Source of the DNA: Micromonospora zingiberis
Lineage (GTDB): Bacteria; Actinomycetota; Actinomycetes; Mycobacteriales; Micromonosporaceae
NCBI RefSeq assembly: GCF_004331455.1
Contig: NZ_SJJR01000001.1
Location: forward strand, 310,001 to 374,000
Direction: 5' to 3'
DNA length: 64,000 nt
Below the pieces are notes generated by a model. That model made no database searches, was not told the origin of the DNA, and was given only the letters and a program-made list of their open reading frames with translations. The position numbers and the translations under genes were made by a program. The number at the start of each line of letters is the position of its first letter. Position 1 is the stretch's first letter. Below, one piece after another: positions 24,859 to 33,126 of this stretch.

Positions 24859-25971
24859 ATGGGCCCAGCAGAGGTCGGTGTCCGGGATTGGCTGATCGCC
24901 GTCGGCGTGGCGGCGATCCTCCTGGTCACCGGGCTGACCGGACGAACTCTGGCGGGCGGTACCGAGTTGCTCGGTGCCGTGCTGCTGATCGCGGGCGGCC
25001 TGGCACTGGTCGCGCGCCGCCGCGCACCGGTCGCGGTGCTGGTCGTCACCGGGTTGTGCGCGTTGGGTTACCAGGCGGCCGGCTTCGACGTGTTCGCCGT
25101 GGCGTACCTGTTCGCGGTCTACGCGGCGATGCGAGCGGGGCGCCGGATCGCCACGGTGGCGACCAGTGCGGTGATGTTGGCCGCCCTGCCCGTCGCGGCG
25201 ATGGCGGCGGGCCTGCGCGACGCGGGCGAGGCGTTCGTGCAGGCCCGGAACGTCCTGGAGTTGGCCTGGCTGATCGCGGCCGGTGCGGCGGGTGAGGCGT
25301 TGCGGCAGGCCGAGCGGCGCGCGGACGAGGCCGAGCGCACCCGCGAGGAGAGCGCGCGGCGGCGGGCCGGAGAGGAGCGGCTGCACATCGCGCGGGAGCT
25401 GCACGATTCGCTCACCCAGCAGATCGCGGTGATCAAGGTGCAGGCCGAGGTGGCCGTACATCTGGCGGCCAAGCGGGGCGAGCCGGTGCCGGAGGCGCTG
25501 CTGGCGATCCGCGACGCCGGCCGCGAGGCAGCCCGCGAGCTGCGTGCGACGCTGGAGACGCTGCGCGACGACGGCGACCGCCGGCCGTACGGCATCGACC
25601 AGGTGCCCGAGCTGGTGCGGCGCGCCCGTGGCACCGGGCTGCACGCGACGCTGTCGATCGAGGGAGAGCGGACGGATCTGCCGTCGGCGGTGGACCGCGC
25701 CGCGTACCGGATCGTCCAGGAGTCGCTGACCAACATCAGCCGGCATGCTGCCGCCACCACCGCGACGATCCGCATCGACTACCGGCCCGACGCGGTCGCG
25801 ATCCGGGTGGATGACGACGGCACGGCCGCCGTGGAGTCGATCTCGCCCGGTGTCGGTCTGCTGGGGATGCGGGAACGGGTCAGCGCCCTCGGCGGCCGGT
25901 TGCGCGCCGAGCCACGCGGTGAGGGTGGCTTCAGCGTCCACGCCGAGCTGCCCGTGGAACGGGCGTCGTGA
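24859..25971 (+). CDS. NarL-type sensor histidine kinase
   Basis: 370 residues. Four or five N-terminal membrane helices (about 10-135), no obvious extracellular domain, then HisKA_3 (HIARELHDSLTQQIAVIKVQAEVA with the phospho-His) and a HATPase domain (QESLTNISRHA, GVGLLGMRERV). It should phosphorylate the response regulator encoded in the next gene, which overlaps by 4 bp. The intramembrane-sensing layout suggests a signal in the membrane, such as envelope stress. The 215-bp gap before it (24644-24858) is shared with the leftward membrane protein gene. Confidence 0.93.
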   Translation: MGPAEVGVRDWLIAVGVAAILLVTGLTGRTLAGGTELLGAVLLIAGGLALVARRRAPVAVLVVTGLCALGYQAAGFDVFAVAYLFAVYAAMRAGRRIATVATSAVMLAALPVAAMAAGLRDAGEAFVQARNVLELAWLIAAGAAGEALRQAERRADEAERTREESARRRAGEERLHIARELHDSLTQQIAVIKVQAEVAVHLAAKRGEPVPEALLAIRDAGREAARELRATLETLRDDGDRRPYGIDQVPELVRRARGTGLHATLSIEGERTDLPSAVDRAAYRIVQESLTNISRHAAATTATIRIDYRPDAVAIRVDDDGTAAVESISPGVGLLGMRERVSALGGRLRAEPRGEGGFSVHAELPVERAS

Positions 25972-26630
25972 TCCGCGTGCTGCTGGTCGACGACCAGCCG
26001 CTCATCCGCAGTGGCTTCCGCGCGCTGCTCGACGCGGAGGACGACATCGAGGTGGTCGCCGAGGCCGGTGACGGCCGCGAGGCTCTGGCACTGGCCCGGC
26101 GACACCGGCCCGACATCGCGCTGATCGACATCTCGATGCCCACCGTCGACGGCATCGAGACGACCCGACGCATCGCCGCCGACCCGACCCTGTCCGGGGT
26201 GCACGTCGTCATCCTGACCAGCTACGGCCTGGACGAGTACGTCTTCGACGCGCTGCGCGCCGGTGCCGCCGGTTTCCTCGTCAAGGACATCCAGCCGGAG
26301 GACCTGCTACACGCGATGCGGGTCGCGGCGCGCGGCGATGCGCTGCTCGCACCGTCCATCACCCGCAAGCTGATCGACCGGTACGTCACCCAGCCACCGC
26401 ACGTGGCGGACACGACCGCGCTGACCGGCCTGACCAATCGGGAACGTGAGGCGGTCGCGCTGGCCGCGCAGGGATTGTCCAACGAGCAGATCGCCGCTCG
26501 TATGGTCATCAGCACGGTCACGGCAAAGACCCACCTGAACCGGGCGATGACCAAGCTCCAGGCCCGCGACCGCGCCCAACTGGTGGTGTTCGCCTACGAA
26601 TCCGGCCTGGTGCGTCCGGGCAACCGGTGA
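25968..26630 (+). CDS. NarL/LuxR-type response regulator
   Basis: 220 residues. The receiver has VDDQ (start), phospho-acceptor Asp in IALIDISMP and Lys in LVKDIQ; the LuxR-type HTH is LTNREREAVALAAQGLSNEQIAARMVISTVTAKTHLNRAMTKL. GTGA overlap with the upstream kinase stop means coupled translation; the pair is a complete two-component system. The target is unknown, the adjacent membrane protein gene being one possibility. Confidence 0.94.
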   Translation: MIRVLLVDDQPLIRSGFRALLDAEDDIEVVAEAGDGREALALARRHRPDIALIDISMPTVDGIETTRRIAADPTLSGVHVVILTSYGLDEYVFDALRAGAAGFLVKDIQPEDLLHAMRVAARGDALLAPSITRKLIDRYVTQPPHVADTTALTGLTNREREAVALAAQGLSNEQIAARMVISTVTAKTHLNRAMTKLQARDRAQLVVFAYESGLVRPGNR

Positions 26631-26691
26631 CGGCCGCTTGCATTACCGTCATCGGCGGGCAGGCGTGCATCGTCACCGTTGGGAGGCCGTG

Positions 26692-27285
26692 GTGCCGGGT
26701 CGGTTCGTGTACTGGATGAATGTTTCCCTCGATCTGAAGATCGAGTACGCCCCGGGCGAGGAGGGCGGTGGCCAGTGGATGCGCATCGGTGAATCGCTGC
26801 ATCGCGTCTTCAACGAGCGGGCGCGGGCGATGTCGCTTTCGGTCGAGGGACGCACGATCTACGAGACGATGGAGGCGTTCTGGCCGGCCGCCCGCACCGA
26901 CGACTCGCTGCCGGACTTCATCCGCGAGTACGGCGAGATCTGGACGTCGATGCCCAAGGTGCTGGTGTCGCGCACCCGCACCAGCGCCGACCACAACACC
27001 CGGATCATCGGCGGGGACGACGTGATCGAGCAGCTCGCGCGGCTACGCGCCGAGTCCGACGGGGACATCGGGGTCGGCGGCGCCACGCTCGCCACCCAAC
27101 TGCTGCGGGCCACACTGCTCGACGAGTTGCTGCTGTTCACCCATCCCGTCATCCTGGGCGCCGGTCGACCGCTGTTCGACACGCACGACGAGCCGCTCGA
27201 ACTCGATCTGCTCGAACAGGCGTCGTTCGACGAGGGCGTCACGATGCATCGGTACGCGGTCCGGGGCGCCCGCGCCACGGCGTGA
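26692..27285 (+). CDS. Dihydrofolate-reductase-fold protein (RibD C-terminal-like)
   Basis: 197 residues from GTG 26692, which has GGGAGG five bases upstream (the frame opens at 26638). The pattern fits the RibD_C/DHFR superfamily: YWMNVSLDLKIEY, VEGRTIYETMEAFWP, KVLVSRT, GGATLATQLLRATLLDELLLFTHPVILGAGRPLFD. Such stand-alone proteins are NADPH-binding reductases of unknown substrate. The short gap after the response regulator allows co-transcription. Confidence 0.85.
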   Translation: MPGRFVYWMNVSLDLKIEYAPGEEGGGQWMRIGESLHRVFNERARAMSLSVEGRTIYETMEAFWPAARTDDSLPDFIREYGEIWTSMPKVLVSRTRTSADHNTRIIGGDDVIEQLARLRAESDGDIGVGGATLATQLLRATLLDELLLFTHPVILGAGRPLFDTHDEPLELDLLEQASFDEGVTMHRYAVRGARATA

Positions 27286-27359
27286 CAGCCGCCCGGACCG
27301 ACCGGGCGAGCAGACGGCTGAGCCGTGATCCGCCCCGCCCGCTCCCCCGGCGTCAACGC

Positions 27360-27394
27360 CGAACGGCCGGACCCACCTGGGGTCCGGCCGTTCG
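27360..27394. terminator. Bidirectional terminator hairpin
   Basis: CGAACGGCCGGACCC (27360-27374) and GGTCCGGCCGTTCG (27381-27394) form a 14-bp stem with a short loop, placed between the convergent genes ending at 27285 and 27401. Confidence 0.85.
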
Positions 27395-27400
27395 TCATGG

Positions 27401-27931
27401 TCAATCCTTTTCGAGGATGAACCGGCGATTCAAATCCGGATCACCATTGAACCAGTACAGCACCGGCTCTCCGTCCACTGTGTTCGAACGCAGCCTCGTG
27501 CTGAAGTGGATCCCGACCTGGCCCTGTTCGCCTACGGTCTCGAAACCGAGCTGCACGGTGGCCAGCCGCCCACCGGGGTCTTCGATCGCTGCCGTCAACT
27601 CCCACTCTCCCCGTGCCACGTCGGCGGGAGCCGTCGTGCCCGGAGGGTTGAACAGCGAGACCGGGACATTTCTCGCGACGAAGGTCCCGTCGGCATTGAA
27701 GGTGAACGTGCAGTCGTCCGCACCACGCCAGGTTCCCACCACGATGTCATTGGTCAGGGTCGGGCGGGTATCGCCCTCGAAGACCCTGCCGAACACGTGG
27801 ACCACGAGACCCAGACCCAGCACCAGGAGGCAGACGAGACCGACGGCGATCGCCGTCACGCCCCATCGTCCTCGCCGCACGCCGGCACCCGGGGACCGAG
27901 CCGCGCCGTCGGGACTGCCTGGCCCTACCAT
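27401..27931 (-). CDS. Membrane-anchored hypothetical protein
   Basis: 176 residues. A short basic N-terminus and one membrane helix (GVTAIAVGLVCLLVLGLGLVVHVFG, about 24-48) precede an exported beta-rich domain (IVVGTWRGADDCTFTFNADGTFVARNVPVSLF ... VLYWFNGDPDLNRRFIL) similar in style to lipocalin-like domains that begin with GTW. Function unknown. Base composition is noticeably less GC-rich than its neighbours. The 172-bp gap 27932-28103 upstream shows nothing recognisable. Confidence 0.6.
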   Translation of the reverse strand: MVGPGSPDGAARSPGAGVRRGRWGVTAIAVGLVCLLVLGLGLVVHVFGRVFEGDTRPTLTNDIVVGTWRGADDCTFTFNADGTFVARNVPVSLFNPPGTTAPADVARGEWELTAAIEDPGGRLATVQLGFETVGEQGQVGIHFSTRLRSNTVDGEPVLYWFNGDPDLNRRFILEKD

Positions 27932-28103
27932 ATGGTCTTCCTGAATCGATAGCTCTGGATCAGATGATACTCACCCCGGTACGCATCGGCGCCGCTTCCG
28001 GCCCGTCCGTCGCCCCGAGGACGTCTTGGTAACGTAGCCGCGCTGTCCGTTGCCTCGCATGTGTCGAGGACGTGGCCGCGACACCGGCCCGCTGACCCCG
28101 GCG

Positions 28104-29489
28104 TCAGCCGGGGGTGACGGCCCGCCGGGCCGCCTGCGGGTCCAGGCTCGCCCCGGCGGGAACCAGGCTGACCAGGCCCGCCGGCAACCGGATGGGGCGG
28201 GTCTGTCCGTAGCCGAGCATGGCGGAGACCTCGGCGTCGGCGAGGACGTACCGCCGGCCCAGATCGGTGACCACGGAGAGCGCCCCGCCGGAGGCGCCCG
28301 GGGCGGCCATGGACTCGACCAGGGCACCGCGTCCCGGCTCGACCAGGACGTGATCGGCCACCGTACGGCCCGCCACCCCGCCACCGGTGGGCGTGGCGGC
28401 GCTCAGGTCGGGCAGGGCGGCGTCGAGTCGCAGGTCGACGCTTGCCGCGTCGTCGCCGACGACGGCGCAGAGCACCGGCGAGTCGGCGGCGGCCAGTCGA
28501 GGCGGCGAACTCGGCGGCGCGTCGGGTCCGGTGGGCGCGAGGTCGGGCAGCTGTGGCAGGGCGGCGAACCGACCGAGGCTGATCTGCTCGGGTTCGCGTT
28601 GGCCGGTGCGGGCGAGTTGCAGGGCGGCCTGCAACTCGGTGATGCCGGCGAGGCCGGCGCGTAGCACGACCGCGTACTGTCGTCCGCCGCCGGAGTTGCT
28701 GACCAGCAGAACGTCTCCGATCCGGGCGCCGGCGACCCGGTCGGAGGGTCCACCGAGGCCGGGTAGGTCGAGCGGGGCGAGGTCGAGCCCGGCGGGCACG
28801 GTGTTGAGTACGGCGGCGGCGACCGGCACGGCCCGGGCGCGGGTGGTCGCCAGCGCGGCCAGCACCCGGTCGGCGTCGCGGATCAGATGCCGGCGCTGCT
28901 GCTGGACGAGGTGCAGCCTGCCGCCGGGATCACGCAGGATCAACGCCTCGTCACGCAGCGGCCGACCGCCGGGGTCGCCGGTGCCGATCAGCAGCACCGC
29001 GCGGGGCTCGCGCCGGCCGGGCTGCGGGCTGGTCGAGCAGACCGTCCAGGGCGCGGCCGAGAGCCGGGGGGCCGCCGGCAGCGAGTCGGGTGCGTCGGCG
29101 ATGCCCAGGGGCAGACCACGGGGTACGCCGTCGATGGACCGCCGCGACACGAGCACGGTCCTCGGCCGCTCGGTGCCGATGATCAGTAGCGCGGAGGTGT
29201 AGTTGGGTACCGGATGCAGCCGGTTCTCGCGGTAGACGAACCGAGCCCCCGACTCCTTCTCCACGATGACCGCCGCGGCGTCGCGCCACTTCGCGTCGCC
29301 GCCGGTGAACAGGCCGTAGAGGGCGGAGCCGCCCAGCCCGATGACCGCCACCAGGACACTGGCCATCCCCGCACCGGCGAGCCGGCGCAACGGTGACTGC
29401 GCGGGATCGGTCTCGCGCATCACCAGCGCGGCGACCACCCGCTGGAGGGTGAACTGGTACGAGTGCAGCTGGTCCTGCCGCGACGGCAT
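28104..29489 (-). CDS. eccB: Type VII secretion system core protein EccB
   Basis: 461 residues, close to the usual EccB length. The N-terminus is characteristic (MPSRQDQLHSYQFTLQRVVAALVMRE), followed by one membrane helix (MASVLVAVIGLGGSALYGLFTG, about 42-62) and a long extracytoplasmic R-repeat region (VLVSRRSIDGVPRGLPLGI, ... GALSVVTDLGRRYVLADAEV). EccB joins EccC, EccD and EccE in the ESX membrane complex. No other ESX gene lies nearby here, so this is an isolated eccB, or its partners lie elsewhere. ATG 29489 has GGAAGGGAAG upstream; the frame is open to 29561. Confidence 0.88.
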   Translation of the reverse strand: MPSRQDQLHSYQFTLQRVVAALVMRETDPAQSPLRRLAGAGMASVLVAVIGLGGSALYGLFTGGDAKWRDAAAVIVEKESGARFVYRENRLHPVPNYTSALLIIGTERPRTVLVSRRSIDGVPRGLPLGIADAPDSLPAAPRLSAAPWTVCSTSPQPGRREPRAVLLIGTGDPGGRPLRDEALILRDPGGRLHLVQQQRRHLIRDADRVLAALATTRARAVPVAAAVLNTVPAGLDLAPLDLPGLGGPSDRVAGARIGDVLLVSNSGGGRQYAVVLRAGLAGITELQAALQLARTGQREPEQISLGRFAALPQLPDLAPTGPDAPPSSPPRLAAADSPVLCAVVGDDAASVDLRLDAALPDLSAATPTGGGVAGRTVADHVLVEPGRGALVESMAAPGASGGALSVVTDLGRRYVLADAEVSAMLGYGQTRPIRLPAGLVSLVPAGASLDPQAARRAVTPG

Positions 29490-29680
29490 GGCTTCCCTTC
29501 CGGCGAGCGGGTCGGCGCACAGGATATGCGTTGCGTCGATGTCCCGTGGACCGCGCGTCACCGCCGGCCGGGCGACGATCCGTGCCCGAGATGGCCATCC
29601 GGCATGAGCTGAGCGTTATCGGGTAGCTGAAGTCGGCAGGCCGTCCGGATCGCCCAGGCGGCAGGTTCGGGAGGTGGAAG

Positions 29681-29857
29681 ATGCGTGCGCTGCTCTGGGT
29701 CGTCGGGGTGATCGCCGGGGTGATCGTTCTGCTCGGCCTGCTCCTCGAAGCGGTCCGTTGGCTGGTGATCATCGGGCTGATCGCGCTCGCCGCGGTGATC
29801 GTGCTCGCCTTCGTCAACGGCCGCCGGTCGGCCCACAACTACCCCAGCCGCCGCTGA
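29681..29857 (+). CDS. Small two-helix membrane protein
   Basis: 58 residues: MRALLWVVGVIAGVIVLLGL, a short charged turn (EAVRW), a second helix (LVIIGLIALAAVIVLAFV), and a basic tail (NGRRSAHNYPSRR). GGGAGG lies 6 bp before the ATG. Function unknown. It is divergent from eccB, with a 191-bp gap (29490-29680) that shows no clear operator. Confidence 0.7.
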   Translation: MRALLWVVGVIAGVIVLLGLLLEAVRWLVIIGLIALAAVIVLAFVNGRRSAHNYPSRR

Positions 29858-29915
29858 GCCGGACCGGCAGCCCGGTCGGGCGCCGCAGCGGCCCAGGGGT
29901 GGCTATGCTCGCCCG

Positions 29916-30752
29916 ATGCTGACCGAGTTCGATCTCGAACTGGCGGACGGGGGCGTCCTGCACGGGTACGACACCGGCGGGACCGGTCGCCTCGCGGTGC
30001 TCTGGCATCACGGCACACCGAATCTCGGCACCCCGCCGGCGCCGCTGTTCGCCGCCGCCGACCGGCTCGGGCTGCGGTGGATCTCCTATGACCGGCCGGG
30101 TTACGGCGGATCGCCGCGCCGGCTCGGACGCCGGCTCGGCGACGCCGCCGGGTACGCCGGGGAGGTCGCCGACGCCCTCGGTGTCGAACGCTTCGCGGTG
30201 ATGGGCCACTCCGGTGGCGGCTCACACGCCCTGGCCTGCGCGGCGCTGCTGCCCGGCCGGGTGACGGCGGTGGTCGCCGCCGCCGCGCTGGCACCGTACG
30301 GCGCCGAGGGGTTGGACTGGTACGCCGGGATGATCGCCTCGGGAGTGGCGTCGTTACGGGCGGCCGCGGCGGGACCTGCGGCCAAGGAGCGGCACGAATC
30401 GTCCGGTGTCCGGTACGACCCGGAGTTCACCGACGCCGACGAGGCGGCCCTGGCCGGCGTCTGGTCCTGGTTCGGCAGCGTGGTGGAGCCGGCCACGCGG
30501 GCCGGGCCCGGCGGGCTGATCGACGACGACCTGGCGTACGTGGCGCCGTGGGGTGCCGATCCGGCGCGGATCTGCGCGCCGGTGCTGCTGCTGCACGGCG
30601 ATCAGGACGGCATCGCCCCGGTGGCGCACGCCGAGTGGCTGGCCGAGCGCTGTTCGACCGCGACCCTGCGCCGGTCACCGCACGACGGGCACATCTCGGT
30701 GCTGCACGGCGCCGAGGCGGCGCTGCGGTGGCTGCGCGCCGAAGCGGGTTGA
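29916..30752 (+). CDS. Alpha/beta hydrolase
   Basis: 278 residues with the alpha/beta-hydrolase fold: LWHHGTPN oxyanion region, YDRPGYGGS, nucleophile elbow MGHSGGGSHALACA, Asp in LLHGDQDGIAP and His in PHDGHISVLHG. The full triad is present, so an active esterase/lipase-like enzyme is expected, but the substrate cannot be inferred. It starts 58 bp after the small membrane protein. Confidence 0.88.
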   Translation: MLTEFDLELADGGVLHGYDTGGTGRLAVLWHHGTPNLGTPPAPLFAAADRLGLRWISYDRPGYGGSPRRLGRRLGDAAGYAGEVADALGVERFAVMGHSGGGSHALACAALLPGRVTAVVAAAALAPYGAEGLDWYAGMIASGVASLRAAAAGPAAKERHESSGVRYDPEFTDADEAALAGVWSWFGSVVEPATRAGPGGLIDDDLAYVAPWGADPARICAPVLLLHGDQDGIAPVAHAEWLAERCSTATLRRSPHDGHISVLHGAEAALRWLRAEAG

Positions 30753-30793
30753 GCCCGCCCTGAGCGCGCCGCGCCACCGCAGTCCGCGCGGGA

Positions 30794-31936
30794 TCAGGTG
30801 CCGGCGGCCACCAGCGTCGGGGTCGGGCGGTCCTCGGAGATCTCCGGGCGGCGACGGTTCGGCAGGGAGAGCCGGAAGACCTTCTTCCAGGCCGAGAAGA
30901 CCTGCCGGGGCAGCGAGCCGGTGGTGTACTTCAGCCCGTAACGGTCGAAGAGTGCGCGTACCTCGGGGGCGATCTCCTGGTAGCGGTTGCTCGGCAGATC
31001 CGGGTAGAGGTGGTGCTCGATCTGGTACGACAGGTTGCCGGTCATGATGTGCATCAACCGGCTGCCGCTGATGTTGGCCGAGCCGAGCATCTGCCGCAGG
31101 TACCACTCGCCCCGGGTCTCACCCTCGATCGAGGTCTTCGAGAAGGTCTCCACGCCCTCCGGGAAGTGCCCGCACATGATCACCGAGTGGCTCCACAGGT
31201 TGCGGATCAGGTTCGCGGTGAAGTTGGCGGCCATGGTGTGGAAGAACGACGGGCCGGACAGCAGCGGGAACAGCAGGTAGTCCTTGAGCACCTGGCGGCG
31301 GATCTTCCGGCCGGCGGCGCGCAGCTGGGCCCGGAACACCGGATCCTTGTGCCCGCCGTTCTTCAGTTTCTGCCCCAGGTCCAGGTCGTACGCGGCGACG
31401 CCGTACTCGAAGAAGCAGGCGTTGACGAAGTTGTAGAACGGCTGGCCCAGGTAGGCCGGGTGCCAGGGCTGGTCCTCGTCGACGCGCATGATGCCGTAGC
31501 CGAGGTCGTTGTCCTTGCCGACCACGTTGGTGTAGCGGTGGTGCAGCTCGTTGTGCGACTGCTTCCACTGCTCGGCCGGGGTGGCGTGGTCCCACTCCCA
31601 GGCGGTCGAGTGGATCTTCGGGTCCCGCATCCAGTCCCACTGGCCGTGCAGGACGTTGTGCCCGATCTCCATGTTCTCCAGGATCTTGGCCACCGCCAGC
31701 CCGGCGGTGCCGACGATCCAGGCCGGCGGGAACAGCGAGAACAGCAGCACCACCCGGCTGCTGACCTCCAGCTTGCGCTGGGTGGAGATGACCTTGCGGA
31801 TGTAGGCGGCGTCCCGCTCACCCCGGTCGTTGATCACTCGTTCCCGGATGGCGTCGAGTTCCTTGCCGAGATTCTCGATGTCCTCGGCGCTGAGGTGCGC
31901 GATCGGGTTGTCGGCCTTGTTCTGGATGACGGTCAC
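30794..31936 (-). CDS. Membrane fatty-acid desaturase
   Basis: 380 residues with the three His boxes of acyl-lipid/acyl-CoA desaturases: HNVLHGQWDWM, HNELHHRYTN and QIEHHLYP, plus membrane helices before the second and third boxes. These di-iron enzymes introduce a double bond into fatty acyl chains. The 15-bp spacing to the upstream flavin/iron-sulfur reductase gene on the same strand indicates an operon supplying electrons directly. Homologues include mycobacterial DesA3-type enzymes. Confidence 0.9.
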   Translation of the reverse strand: MTVIQNKADNPIAHLSAEDIENLGKELDAIRERVINDRGERDAAYIRKVISTQRKLEVSSRVVLLFSLFPPAWIVGTAGLAVAKILENMEIGHNVLHGQWDWMRDPKIHSTAWEWDHATPAEQWKQSHNELHHRYTNVVGKDNDLGYGIMRVDEDQPWHPAYLGQPFYNFVNACFFEYGVAAYDLDLGQKLKNGGHKDPVFRAQLRAAGRKIRRQVLKDYLLFPLLSGPSFFHTMAANFTANLIRNLWSHSVIMCGHFPEGVETFSKTSIEGETRGEWYLRQMLGSANISGSRLMHIMTGNLSYQIEHHLYPDLPSNRYQEIAPEVRALFDRYGLKYTTGSLPRQVFSAWKKVFRLSLPNRRRPEISEDRPTPTLVAAGT

Positions 31937-31951
31937 GTCGACGTTCTCCGA

Positions 31952-33043
31952 TCAGATCTCGAGTTCACACGGGCCGGCCGCGGCCGACACGCAGGTCTGC
32001 ACGCGTACGCCGTCGCCCGGCAGAGCGGTGGTGAGTTGCCCGTTGCGCAGGTCGCGGACCGCGCCCTGGCGCAGCGGCAGCACGCAGCCGAAGCAGATGC
32101 CCATCCGGCAGCCCGAGGGCATCAACACCCCGGCGTTCTCGCCGGCGTCGAGCAGCGGGGTGGCGCCAGTGGCCTGCACGGTCACCGACGAGCGGGTGAA
32201 GGTGACGGTGCCGCCGTCGCCAGCGGTGATGATGGTCGGCCGGAACCGTTCGGTGTGCAGCCGGTCGGCGTGCCCCCGCGCGGCCCAGTGCTGCTCGACC
32301 GCGTCGAGCAGCCCGAGCGGGCCACACGCCCAGGTCTCGCGCTCCAGGTGGTCCGGGACCAGGGCGTCGAGCTCGGCCACGTCCAGCAGGCCGTCGATCT
32401 CGGTGTGCCGCTCCACCAGCCGGATCACGCCGCGCGCGGCGAGGTCGCGCAGTTCCGCGCCGAACACCACGTCGGCCGGGGTGGGCGCGGAGTGGATCAA
32501 CACCACGTCGCTGCCGGCCAGGGCGCCACCGCGCAGCATCCCGGCGACCGGGGTGATGCCGCTGCCGGCGGTGAGGAACAGCACCCGCGACGGCACCGAC
32601 TCGGGCAGGACGAAGTCGCCGCGTGCCTGGTCGAGCTGCACGATCGTGCCGGGCCGCACCCGGCGGACCAGGTGGTTGCTGACCACCCCGTCCGGGATCG
32701 CCTTGACGGTCACCGAGATCGGGTCGGACCGCCGTCCGGGCGCCGACGTCACCGAGTAGGCCCGCCACTGGCGTACGCCGTCGACGTCGACGCCGAGCCG
32801 CACGTACTGGCCCGGCAGGTGCCCGCGCCAGCTGCGGCCGGGCTGGATCAGCACGGTCGCCGCGTCCGGGGTCTCCGGTCGTACGGCGACGATGCGGCCG
32901 CGCAGGTCGGCGCCGGCCCGTAGCGGGGCGACCAGGTCGAGGTAGTCCCCGGGCAGTACCGGCGTGGTCACCGTCTCGGCGAGCCGCCACAGGCGGCGCC
33001 GGAGGGACCCTTTCGTGCCCGGTGGCGGAACGGTGGCGGTCAT
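31952..33043 (-). CDS. FAD/[2Fe-2S] oxidoreductase (electron donor to the desaturase)
   Basis: 363 residues from ATG 33043. An FAD-binding barrel (RAYSVTSAP), an NAD(P)-binding domain (VLFLTAGSGITPVAGML ... WACGPLGLLDAV) and a C-terminal plant-type ferredoxin domain with CRMGICFGCVLPL and VQTC, giving the four cluster Cys. This layout is that of DesA3/Oro-type and phenol-hydroxylase reductases. It should pass electrons from NAD(P)H to the desaturase encoded 15 bp downstream. Confidence 0.9.
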   Translation of the reverse strand: MTATVPPPGTKGSLRRRLWRLAETVTTPVLPGDYLDLVAPLRAGADLRGRIVAVRPETPDAATVLIQPGRSWRGHLPGQYVRLGVDVDGVRQWRAYSVTSAPGRRSDPISVTVKAIPDGVVSNHLVRRVRPGTIVQLDQARGDFVLPESVPSRVLFLTAGSGITPVAGMLRGGALAGSDVVLIHSAPTPADVVFGAELRDLAARGVIRLVERHTEIDGLLDVAELDALVPDHLERETWACGPLGLLDAVEQHWAARGHADRLHTERFRPTIITAGDGGTVTFTRSSVTVQATGATPLLDAGENAGVLMPSGCRMGICFGCVLPLRQGAVRDLRNGQLTTALPGDGVRVQTCVSAAAGPCELEI

Positions 33044-33063
33044 ACGACGATGGTCGCGGCGTG

Positions 33064-33084
33064 CTGGCATAAAATCTTGGCCAG
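33064..33084. promoter_or_regulatory. Inverted repeat in divergent promoter region
   Basis: CTGGC (33064-33068) and GCCAG (33080-33084) flank an AT-rich core ATAAAATCTTG in the 83-bp gap between the reductase/desaturase operon and the divergent PucR-type gene. The likely -10 of the operon overlaps it. It is a candidate site for that regulator. Confidence 0.5.
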
Positions 33085-33126
33085 CGAAGGTAAAGCAATC
33101 CATCCCTTTTGTGCGGGGAGAACAAC

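Noticed and set aside
31010..32923. 637-codon plus-strand open frame
   Set aside because: Antisense to the clear desaturase and reductase genes; low-complexity, no homology-like motif.
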